A stretch of DNA of 12,156 bases from JBDTLH01 sp039934875 (lineage in GTDB: Bacteria; Acidobacteriota; Terriglobia; Terriglobales; Acidobacteriaceae): the NCBI GenBank assembly GCA_039934875.1, contig JBDTLH010000101.1, positions 1 to 12,156 on the forward strand, written 5' to 3'. Positions within the stretch are counted from its first letter, which is position 1. Every line of letters starts with the position of its first letter. The translations under genes were made by a program, and so were the position numbers. This document shows positions 6,852-12,156 of this stretch, one piece after another. The notes under the pieces are model-generated. The model did no database searches and was not told the origin of the DNA. It worked only from the letters and a program-made list of their open reading frames with translations.

Positions 6852-7700
6852 ATGTTCCCGCGTATCTCGCTTCTGTGCCTCTGTGTCATCGCAGTTTTCT
6901 CCTTAACCCTGGTTCCCGATCAGGCTTTCGCCTTCACGTCAATGGGCGCGCAAATCGCCCAGACCACACCCGAACAATTGCGCCGGGTCGAACCTCCCAA
7001 CCCCAGCGCCACCGCGCAGGAGTTGGAGCGCCGCGGAGACGAGTTGCGCTATTACAAGTTCTACGCCGACGCTGGTGATTACTATCTGGCGGCGATTGCC
7101 AAGCACGATAGCGCGGTCGTGCGCAACAAGCTCGGTATCGCCGAATTGAACATGATGCGCTATCGCGACTCGAAAAAAGCTTTCGAGCGGGCCATCAAAC
7201 TCGATAACCATTACGCCGAAGCCTTCAACAATCTGGGCGTGATCTATTACGCCGACGACCATAACAATCGCAAGGCGATTCGCAATTACGAGAAGGCGAT
7301 CAAACTGAACGATCAAATGGCGTCCTTTTACAGCAACCTGGGGACTGCCCTTTTCGCCAGCAGGAAGTATGAAAAAGCGACCCAGGAATACCAGCGTGCC
7401 ATGGAGATAGACCCCACCATCTTTGAGCACCACTCCCGTTTTGGCACCACCGCCAATCTGACCCCCGCCGACCGTGGTCAGTTCGCCTTCACTATCGCCA
7501 AACTTTACCTGCATTCGGGGGACATCCAGCACTGTTTGCTTTACCTGCGCAAGGCCCAGGAGGAAGGAATCAAGATTTCCCAGAAGCTGGCCAGCGATCC
7601 CGCATTTCACGGCTATCAGAATGATCCCCGCTTTGTAGCCGTCGTACGCCACGAAGCGATCGCGGAAGCGCCCGACCCCCGTTTGCCCGATCCCCGTTAG
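6852..7700 (+). CDS. Exported TPR-repeat protein, probable partner of the PBP
   Basis: The 282-residue product begins with a signal peptide (basic start, hydrophobic core about 5-22, likely cleavage after AFA at about 28), so it should act in the periplasm or be membrane-attached. There is no lipobox. Tetratricopeptide repeats occupy about 54-190, clearest at 88-121, 122-155 and 156-189 with the usual AFNNLG, YSNLG, AIKL and AMEIDP features. A further helical pair lies at about 210-243. TPRs bind partner proteins; no enzyme motif is seen. The tight spacing to the PBP gene suggests an operon and a role as scaffold or regulator of wall synthesis (inference). The last residues, PDPRLPDPR, come from a 15-bp tandem duplication (7670-7699) just before the stop. 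Confidence 0.88.
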   Translation: MFPRISLLCLCVIAVFSLTLVPDQAFAFTSMGAQIAQTTPEQLRRVEPPNPSATAQELERRGDELRYYKFYADAGDYYLAAIAKHDSAVVRNKLGIAELNMMRYRDSKKAFERAIKLDNHYAEAFNNLGVIYYADDHNNRKAIRNYEKAIKLNDQMASFYSNLGTALFASRKYEKATQEYQRAMEIDPTIFEHHSRFGTTANLTPADRGQFAFTIAKLYLHSGDIQHCLLYLRKAQEEGIKISQKLASDPAFHGYQNDPRFVAVVRHEAIAEAPDPRLPDPR

Positions 7701-7712
7701 AGCCCACAAAAA

Positions 7713-7747
7713 TTGACCTTGATTTACAGAGATTTAACTGGTTAAAT
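7713..7747 (+). promoter_or_regulatory. Promoter-like element with a 16-bp perfect dyad
   Basis: TTGATT (7719-7724) and TTAAAT (7742-7747) are 17 nt apart, with TGG directly before the second box (extended -10 form); another -35-like TTGACC sits at 7713. The -10 lies in the perfect dyad ATTTAAC-TG-GTTAAAT (7732-7747), a possible operator. It lies in an AT-rich island just after the TPR stop and upstream of the hairpin-rich stretch. Confidence 0.35.
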
Positions 7748-7770
7748 GCAACTTTTTGGTGGATTATGGT

Positions 7771-7928
7771 TCTAATGTTGTAGAACAGGTTGAGACGGCC
7801 TTCGGTAGCGGGAACTGCCGGAAGCTCCAGACGAAAGTTTGGAAAAGCGTTGATACCTGCCTCCTCTGGTGAAAGTACACGAAACGGTGGGAAACGGACC
7901 GCTCAAAAGGGCGGTCCGTTTCTTTTTG
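7771..7928 (+). ncRNA. Candidate small RNA or structured 3' UTR ending at a terminator
   Basis: No convincing gene lies here, but the stretch can fold into several hairpins. A bulged 9-bp stem pairs CTTCGGTAG with CTGCCGGAAG (about 7799-7823). A 6-bp stem CCAGAC/GTTTGG with a GAAA loop follows (7827-7842). The final hairpin is the intrinsic terminator (7892-7928). A -10-like TCTAAT (7771-7776) could start a transcript near 7783, giving about 145 nt. Alternatively this is the 3' end of the PBP-TPR message, read from the upstream operon. It does not match tmRNA, RNase P, SRP or 6S RNA as far as I can judge by eye. The strand follows from the terminator. Confidence 0.35.
7892..7928 (+). terminator. 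Intrinsic terminator downstream of the PBP-TPR operon
   Basis: A 12-bp stem, GAAACGGACCGC (7892-7903) with GCGGTCCGTTTC (7912-7923), closes an 8-nt loop and is followed by five T (7924-7928). It insulates the receptor gene from the upstream transcript. Confidence 0.9.
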
Positions 7929-8202
7929 CCTCTGCTACCCCAAGTCTAGTCTCGCGGTACCCCGGTCGAATTTCATCCTGTGGCTCCGCGGCGCAATCAT
8001 CTACGCAGTCGCTCGCAGCCACTCAAGTTGCGGGTGCAACAATCTTGAAAACCTCCGTCGGCTGCTTACTCCGAGATCAATCATCCTTGGCGATGAGGAA
8101 TTTTGTTTCCCCAGGGATGATTTTTCCAAGTTGGTGACTTATCCCTTTTAGGTATTAGAATACGAATACGTTTCTGTACACCAATCCAGGAGGATTTCCC
8201 CT
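7929..8202 (+). promoter_or_regulatory. Non-coding leader and promoter region of the receptor gene
   Basis: I see no gene in this 274-nt stretch. A short hairpin GTTGC-GGGT-GCAAC occurs at 8027-8040. A -10-like TAGAAT (8156-8161, 5/6) lies 42 nt before the start; the -35 is not clear (TTGGTG at 8131 would need a 19-nt spacer). A short direct repeat GAATAC-GAATAC follows at 8158-8169. AGGAGG at 8188-8193, nine nt before ATG 8203, is a good Shine-Dalgarno. Confidence 0.45.
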
Positions 8203-11200
8203 ATGCTCCCCCGTTTCCATCAGACTCTGCGTTTAGCAGTGTCACTGCTGCTCGCAGCCATCTCGATCCCGGCAATTGCCCAATCCACTGGCAGTATCCA
8301 GGGCAGCGTCACCGACGCTTCCGGCGCTGCAATCCCCAATGCCACAGTAAACATCAAGAACACCGCGCAAGCCCTGCAGCGCACCGTAACCACCGACTCC
8401 GCGGGCGCCTACAACGTGCCCGCGCTCCCCCCCGGCACCTATGCGGTCGATGCCCAATCGCAAGGCTTCCAGCACCAGGTCGTGCAGGCACTCTCGCTCG
8501 CGGTGGGCAGCAACCTGGTGCAGAACTTCAGGCTCTCCCCTTCTTCGGTCAATGAAACCGTCACCGTCACCGAAGAAGCGCCCCAGATTGACTCCAGCAC
8601 AATTACCGTGGGACAGACCATTGAACAAAAAGTGGTGCAGGAGATCCCGCTCAACGGCCGCCATTTCGTCGATCTCGGACTGCTTATACCCGGATCGGTA
8701 ACGCCGCCCCAGAACGGTTTCCTCACCGCTCCTCTGCGCGGCCAAGGATCATTCTCCTTCAACACCGCCGGCAATCGCGAAGACACTGTGAATTTCATGA
8801 TCAACGGCATCAATCTGAATGACATGGTGCAGAACCAGATCACCTTCCAACCTTCGATCAACACCGTCTCCGAGTTCAAAGTGGATAACTCCACCTACTC
8901 CGCCGAATATGGCAGAAACTCCGGCGCGATCGTCAACATCGCCACCCGCTCCGGCACCAATCAATTTCACGGAGAAGGCTTCGAGTTCATCCGCAACAAT
9001 GCGCTCGATGCCCGCAACTATTTCAATCCCAAAGGCGTGCAACAATCGCCCTTCAAGCGCAACCAATTCGGCGCATCGCTTGGCGGCCCCATCATTCGCG
9101 ACAAGACCTTCTTCTTCTTCAGCTATGAAGGCTTGCGTCAGCGCCAGGGAGTTACCGTCAATACCGGAGTCCCCAGCGCCGCCCAGCGCGCCACCGTCGT
9201 CGATCCCACATCGCAAAAGTTGCTCGGCGTGATTCCCGTGGCCAATGACGCCACTGGCACGCGTTTCATCGGATCGGCGACTGCTCCGGTCAACATCGAC
9301 CAGTTCACCGGCGACGTAAGCCACAACCTGAACGACAAGATTCGTCTCCACGGCTACTACGCGTGGCAGCGCGACTTCCGTCAGGAGCCGACCTTGCAGG
9401 GCAACAACATCCCCGGCTTCGGGGATACCCGCTCCTCGCACCGCCAAATTCTTACGTTGGAGGCGTCCGACGCGATCACCTCTTCCCTGGTGAATGAAAC
9501 CCGCCTTGGCTTTAATCGCATCAAGATTGATTTCGTCCCCAACAACAAACTGGATCCGACCACCTTTGGCATCAACAACGGACAGTCCGGTCCCATCGGC
9601 TTGCCGGAGATCAACATCGGCGGCCTGGGCACTGATTTCGGCGGTCCCTCGGGCTTCCCTCAGGGCAGAGGCGACACCACCGCAGTCGCCGCGGACACCG
9701 TCAACTATTTGCGCGGCAAACATAATTTCAAGATCGGCGCCGAATACCGCCGCTTCTACAACAATAACTTTGGTGGAGACAACGGCTTCCTCAGCTTTAC
9801 CAACTTCACCAACTTCGCCATCGGCAACATCACCGGATTCCAGCAAACCGTTCCCGGGCCGAACCGCGTCGCCGTCAATTCACTGGGCGTTTTTGTGCAG
9901 GATAGCTACAAAGTTACCCGCCGCCTGCTGCTGGAGCTCGGGCTGCGCTACGACTGGAACGCTACCCCTACCGAGGCCCGTGACCGCTTCGTCAACTTTC
10001 TCGCCACCAGCGACTCCTTGCAGCAAGTCAGCCAGCCCTACCAGCAGAGCGCGCGCAACTTCCAACCGCGGGTTGGATTCGCTTACGACCTTCTGGGCAA
10101 CGGCAATACCGTGATTCGTGGCGCATACGCCATCATGACCGACCAGCCCAACACCGGTCTGGTGAACGGCCTCTCCAGCAACCCTCCGCTCGCCAATCCT
10201 CTCAACCTGCTTGGCACTGCCACCTATGCTACGGTCGAGACCGCCGCCGGGGCCAGCGGATTAGCGCCCATCGCGGTTGATCCCAATTACAACGACAGCT
10301 ACATGCAGCAATACAACTTCAATATTCAGCAGCAGGTCTCAAACTCGGTCTCGCTGATGGTGGGATACTTTGGCAACAAGGGCACCGATCTTCGCACTCG
10401 GGTGAACGAGAACCAATTCATCGGCGGCCTTCGCCCTTTTCCCACCCTCTCTGCCGCCAGCCCGATCCTGCCCGGAACAAAGCTGGGCAACATCTCAGAG
10501 AACGTCAGCCACGGAACCTCCAACTACAACGCGCTCTGGGTATCGAGCAACATGCGTCCCTGGCATAACCTGCAATTCAACGCTTCTTACACCTACTCGA
10601 AGTCGCTCGACGAGACCTCGCAGAACGGGCTGGGAGTCGTCGTGCAGAATTCATACGATATTCGCGGGGATTATGGCCTCTCCGACTACGACGCGCGCCA
10701 CCGTTTCGTCATCAACTTCATCTACGATCTGCCCTTCCAAGGCAATCGCGTGGTCAGCGGATGGCAGTTTGGCAGCATTATTCAATTGCAAACCGGCAAT
10801 CCGGTGAACATCCTGGCGAGCGGCGCCAAAGTGAACAGCAACTCGCTCACAGGCGTGGCCAGCCTTCGCCCCGACCTCACCGGACCGGTGCAATACCTGG
10901 ATACGCGGCGCGCCGATGGCGCCATTCAATGGTTCGCTCCGTCCGTCTGTGATCCCACCAAAGCTGCGCTCTGCGCCCTCGGAACCACCTTCACAGTGCC
11001 CTTCGCCGGCGGGACTTATCACTTCGGCGATCTGGGGCGCAACAGCGTCATTGGCCCCGGCTTCGACAACACGGATTTCTCCATCATCAAGAACACCAAG
11101 CTTACCGAACGCCTGAACATGCAGCTCCGTGCCGAGGCGTTTGATCTCTTCAACCATCCCAACTTCGGACAGCCGGGCCGGGTTGCTCTTGCGGGCAGCA

Positions 11201-11292
11201 CCACCTTCGGCGCCATCACTTCGACACGCTTCCCGGTGGGCGATTCCGGATCGTCACGTCAATTGCAGTTCGCGGTCAAGCTGCAGTTCTAG
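8203..11292 (+). CDS. Oar-like TonB-dependent outer-membrane receptor with carboxypeptidase-regulatory-like domain
   Basis: The 1029-residue product begins with a signal peptide (cleavage likely after AIA, about 26). Next comes a carboxypeptidase-regulatory-like (CarboxypepD_reg/Cna-B-like) domain at about 28-112 with the family hallmarks GSIQGSVTDASGAAIPNA and GAYNVPALPPGTY. The plug domain (about 125-255) contains IPLNGRHFVDL and the segment SEFKVDNSTYSAEYGRNSGAIVNIATRSG. The rest is the beta-barrel, with alternating aromatic strands and a C-terminal Phe (QLQFAVKLQF) as assembly signal. Such receptors take up large substrates, often glycans or peptides, using TonB energy; the substrate is unknown. 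It stands alone: no TonB, ExbB, transporter or hydrolase gene adjoins it. The start is fixed by AGGAGG at 8188-8193. It is typical of acidobacteria. Confidence 0.95.
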   Translation: MLPRFHQTLRLAVSLLLAAISIPAIAQSTGSIQGSVTDASGAAIPNATVNIKNTAQALQRTVTTDSAGAYNVPALPPGTYAVDAQSQGFQHQVVQALSLAVGSNLVQNFRLSPSSVNETVTVTEEAPQIDSSTITVGQTIEQKVVQEIPLNGRHFVDLGLLIPGSVTPPQNGFLTAPLRGQGSFSFNTAGNREDTVNFMINGINLNDMVQNQITFQPSINTVSEFKVDNSTYSAEYGRNSGAIVNIATRSGTNQFHGEGFEFIRNNALDARNYFNPKGVQQSPFKRNQFGASLGGPIIRDKTFFFFSYEGLRQRQGVTVNTGVPSAAQRATVVDPTSQKLLGVIPVANDATGTRFIGSATAPVNIDQFTGDVSHNLNDKIRLHGYYAWQRDFRQEPTLQGNNIPGFGDTRSSHRQILTLEASDAITSSLVNETRLGFNRIKIDFVPNNKLDPTTFGINNGQSGPIGLPEINIGGLGTDFGGPSGFPQGRGDTTAVAADTVNYLRGKHNFKIGAEYRRFYNNNFGGDNGFLSFTNFTNFAIGNITGFQQTVPGPNRVAVNSLGVFVQDSYKVTRRLLLELGLRYDWNATPTEARDRFVNFLATSDSLQQVSQPYQQSARNFQPRVGFAYDLLGNGNTVIRGAYAIMTDQPNTGLVNGLSSNPPLANPLNLLGTATYATVETAAGASGLAPIAVDPNYNDSYMQQYNFNIQQQVSNSVSLMVGYFGNKGTDLRTRVNENQFIGGLRPFPTLSAASPILPGTKLGNISENVSHGTSNYNALWVSSNMRPWHNLQFNASYTYSKSLDETSQNGLGVVVQNSYDIRGDYGLSDYDARHRFVINFIYDLPFQGNRVVSGWQFGSIIQLQTGNPVNILASGAKVNSNSLTGVASLRPDLTGPVQYLDTRRADGAIQWFAPSVCDPTKAALCALGTTFTVPFAGGTYHFGDLGRNSVIGPGFDNTDFSIIKNTKLTERLNMQLRAEAFDLFNHPNFGQPGRVALAGSTTFGAITSTRFPVGDSGSSRQLQFAVKLQF

Positions 11293-11320
11293 CTGATAAA
11301 TCTCGTCGTGCGATAACCTT

Positions 11321-11347
11321 GCGGACCGCGAAAGCGGTCCGCCTTCT
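11321..11347 (+). terminator. Intrinsic terminator of the receptor gene
   Basis: A perfect 9-bp stem GCGGACCGC/GCGGTCCGC (11321-11329 with 11334-11342) closes a GAAA tetraloop, 28 nt after the receptor stop, followed by a short pyrimidine run (CTTCTT). The T-run is weak. It lies between convergent genes. Confidence 0.8.
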
Positions 11348-11359
11348 TATGCTCAAATA

Positions 11360-11647
11360 TCATTGCAAGTTCCTGGGCCACTGCTGTGCCCCATGCCGAA
11401 CGTTGAGAATCTCGATCCGGTCCTCGCGAACGCGATAGCAGAGTATGTAAGAAGTGCCAGGGATGACGAAATCTCGAGTATCCTCAGCGAAACCTGTTTT
11501 GCCTATCCTGGGATGCAACCGCAGTGAGTCAGCGGCGGATCGTATCCTGGCCGCCAGCTTCGCAGCCGCACTCCGGTTATCTTGTGCAATGTAGTAATAA
11601 ATTTCTTCGAGATTGTCCAGAGCGGCGGAGAGCCAAACCAATCTCAC
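11360..11647 (-). CDS. RelE/ParE-superfamily toxin of a type II toxin-antitoxin pair
   Basis: The 95-residue protein has the ParE/RelE fold pattern: an N-terminal strand (RLVWLSAALDNLEEIYYYIA), a long helical pair at about 23-42, the LHPRIGKTG segment (44-52), and C-terminal strands YILCYRVREDRIEILNVRHGAQQWP (67-91). ParE members poison DNA gyrase and RelE members cut mRNA on ribosomes. The sequence looks closer to ParE, but the target is not certain. The start is GTG 11647, which overlaps the antitoxin stop by 4 nt (GTGA at 11647-11644), so the toxin is translated by coupling after its antitoxin. It is convergent with the receptor gene. Confidence 0.88.
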   Translation of the reverse strand: MRLVWLSAALDNLEEIYYYIAQDNRSAAAKLAARIRSAADSLRLHPRIGKTGFAEDTRDFVIPGTSYILCYRVREDRIEILNVRHGAQQWPRNLQ

Positions 11648-11907
11648 TTGTACCTAGGCCGAGGGAGCGGGTTGTTGGTCCCCCAGGAGTCCAGCCATTT
11701 CATCACCTCTTCATGCTCTATAAACTCCCCCGCGTCCGCCTGCCTGATGCCCTCTTCTATGGCTACTAGCTGCGCCGCCTCGACTTCAACATAGGATTTG
11801 ATCGCCTCTGCCGCCAGAAAGCTCTTCGACCTGCGAGTGCTCTTCGCAATCTTCTCTAACTTCTCTTTGATCTCTGGATTCAATCGAACCGACAATACTG
11901 TAGACAT
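11644..11907 (-). CDS. Ribbon-helix-helix (CopG/ParD-like) antitoxin
   Basis: The 87-residue product starts TVLSVRLNPEIKEKLEKIAK, the strand and first helix of a ribbon-helix-helix DNA-binding domain, followed by a second helix (RRSKSFLAAEAIKSYVEVE). The tail, with EEGIRQADAGEFIEHEEVMKWLDSWG, is the toxin-wrapping part typical of CopG/ParD-type antitoxins. It should neutralise the downstream toxin and repress its own promoter as a dimer. I chose ATG 11907 because an AGGTG element stands 6 nt before it. The longer GTG start at 11916 (90 residues) lies within that ribosome site and is less likely. Confidence 0.88.
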   Translation of the reverse strand: MSTVLSVRLNPEIKEKLEKIAKSTRRSKSFLAAEAIKSYVEVEAAQLVAIEEGIRQADAGEFIEHEEVMKWLDSWGTNNPLPRPRYK

Positions 11908-11909
11908 TG

Positions 11910-11925
11910 TGTTCACCTGTAAACA
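11910..11925 (-). promoter_or_regulatory. Candidate autoregulatory operator at the antitoxin start
   Basis: TGTTTACAGGTGAACA on the minus strand is an imperfect 7-2-7 dyad (TGTTYAC half-sites, one mismatch per arm pair). It overlaps the AGGTG ribosome site just before ATG 11907. Ribbon-helix-helix antitoxins bind such short dyads to repress their own operon. Confidence 0.4.
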
Positions 11926-11999
11926 TCCTACTACAACTGCCTCCCAGTCCGAATCCGCTTTGATCCGGGAAATCGATCCGCAAGTCCGCGGCTACTTGC

Positions 12000-12033
12000 T
12001 TTTGAAACTCGAACCTTTGAAACTGGAAACTGG
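12000..12033. repeat. Short GAAACT direct repeats after kdsC
   Basis: The motif GAAACT occurs three times within 27 nt (TTTGAAACT at about 12001 and 12017, then GGAAACTGG). It lies in the gap between kdsC and the antitoxin gene. On the minus strand a weak GAACC...GGTTC hairpin can form across it, but there is no T-run, so it is not a convincing terminator. Confidence 0.5.
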
Positions 12034-12034
12034 T

Positions 12035-12156
12035 TCAGCCCACATACGCCGCAATCGCCTCTTCCAGCTTCCCCTGCGCCGCCAACACAAACTCAATCGT
12101 GTCCCGCCCCGCCCCCTCCCCCCCTCTATGCTCGGTAACATAGTGGACTTCATCAT
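12035..12156 (-). CDS. kdsC: 3-deoxy-D-manno-octulosonate 8-phosphate phosphatase, C-terminal end only
   Basis: Only the last 39 codons are inside the window; the 5' part lies beyond the right edge. The visible residues include HYVTEHRGGEGAGRDTIEF followed by VLAAQGKLEEAI. This matches the characteristic C-terminus of KdsC: the YVT-x-x-x-GG-x-GA-x-R-E/D segment and the LLxAQGK helix. KdsC is a HAD-family phosphatase of the cytoplasm that makes Kdo for the lipopolysaccharide core. The catalytic Asp residues are outside the window. The stop TGA is at 12037-12035. It precedes the toxin-antitoxin pair on the same strand with a 127-nt gap. Confidence 0.85.
   Translation of the reverse strand, partial: DEVHYVTEHRGGEGAGRDTIEFVLAAQGKLEEAIAAYVG

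Noticed and set aside
6939..7709. 256-codon open frame on the minus strand
   Set aside because: Antisense to the TPR gene, which has a signal peptide, repeats and a strong ribosome site.
7790..8137. 115-codon open frame in the gap before the receptor
   Set aside because: It runs straight through the strong terminator hairpin, has no ribosome site, and its composition is unlike a protein.
8749..9846. 365-codon open frame on the minus strand
   Set aside because: Antisense shadow of the TonB-dependent receptor; the residue pattern is low-complexity Val/Gly/Asp/Ala with no family signature.
9494..10114. 206-codon plus-strand open frame in another phase
   Set aside because: Out-of-phase reading inside the receptor barrel; Ser/Thr/Pro-rich without domain features.
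1..12156. tRNA, rRNA, CRISPR array, insertion sequence or prophage
   Set aside because: No cloverleaf, repeat-spacer pattern, transposase or integrase reading frame was seen on either strand.

Overview
The window looks like a chromosomal segment from an acidobacterium (Acidobacteriota, probably a Terriglobia-type organism). The main reason is the 1029-residue Oar-like TonB-dependent receptor with an N-terminal carboxypeptidase-regulatory-like domain, a family greatly expanded in that phylum. A kdsC end (Kdo synthesis) and a PBP1b-type bifunctional penicillin-binding protein confirm a Gram-negative envelope. The phylum assignment is inference from protein style, not from a marker gene. The DNA is GC-rich, which produces long antisense shadow reading frames over the real genes.

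Layout. Positions 1-3971 are read on the minus strand. The inner group is a tight four-gene operon read right to left: an ECF sigma factor (2574-1921), a zinc-finger anti-sigma factor with one membrane helix (1902-1132), a zinc-ribbon membrane protein with a LiaI/LiaF-like C-terminus (1135-296, sharing an ATGA overlap with the anti-sigma gene), and a Cys-rich small membrane protein of the same LiaI/LiaF-like type (287-1, cut by the window edge). Upstream of it are a DUF2007-like small protein (3137-2721) and an EAL-domain protein (3971-3189) that resembles the front half of EAL-HDOD proteins but lacks the HDOD half.

Positions 4129-7700 run on the plus strand. A PBP1b-like peptidoglycan glycosyltransferase/transpeptidase is followed after 23 nt by a secreted or periplasmic TPR protein with a strong Shine-Dalgarno, probably one cell-wall operon. 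A 502-nt gap (7701-8202) follows. It holds a promoter-like 16-bp dyad, a stretch able to form several hairpins (possible small RNA or structured 3' UTR), a strong intrinsic terminator, and the leader of the receptor gene. The receptor gene fills 8203-11292 and ends at a GNRA-loop terminator.

Positions 11360-12156 are again minus strand: a RelE/ParE-type toxin and its ribbon-helix-helix antitoxin with a GTGA overlap and a dyad over the antitoxin start, then the last 39 codons of kdsC at the right edge.

The common theme is the cell envelope: stress sensing by a sigma/anti-sigma pair with membrane partner proteins, wall synthesis, an outer-membrane receptor and Kdo synthesis. The most interesting item is the ECF operon carrying two successive metal-binding-headed LiaI/LiaF-like membrane proteins. 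No tRNA, rRNA, CRISPR array, transposase or phage gene was found.
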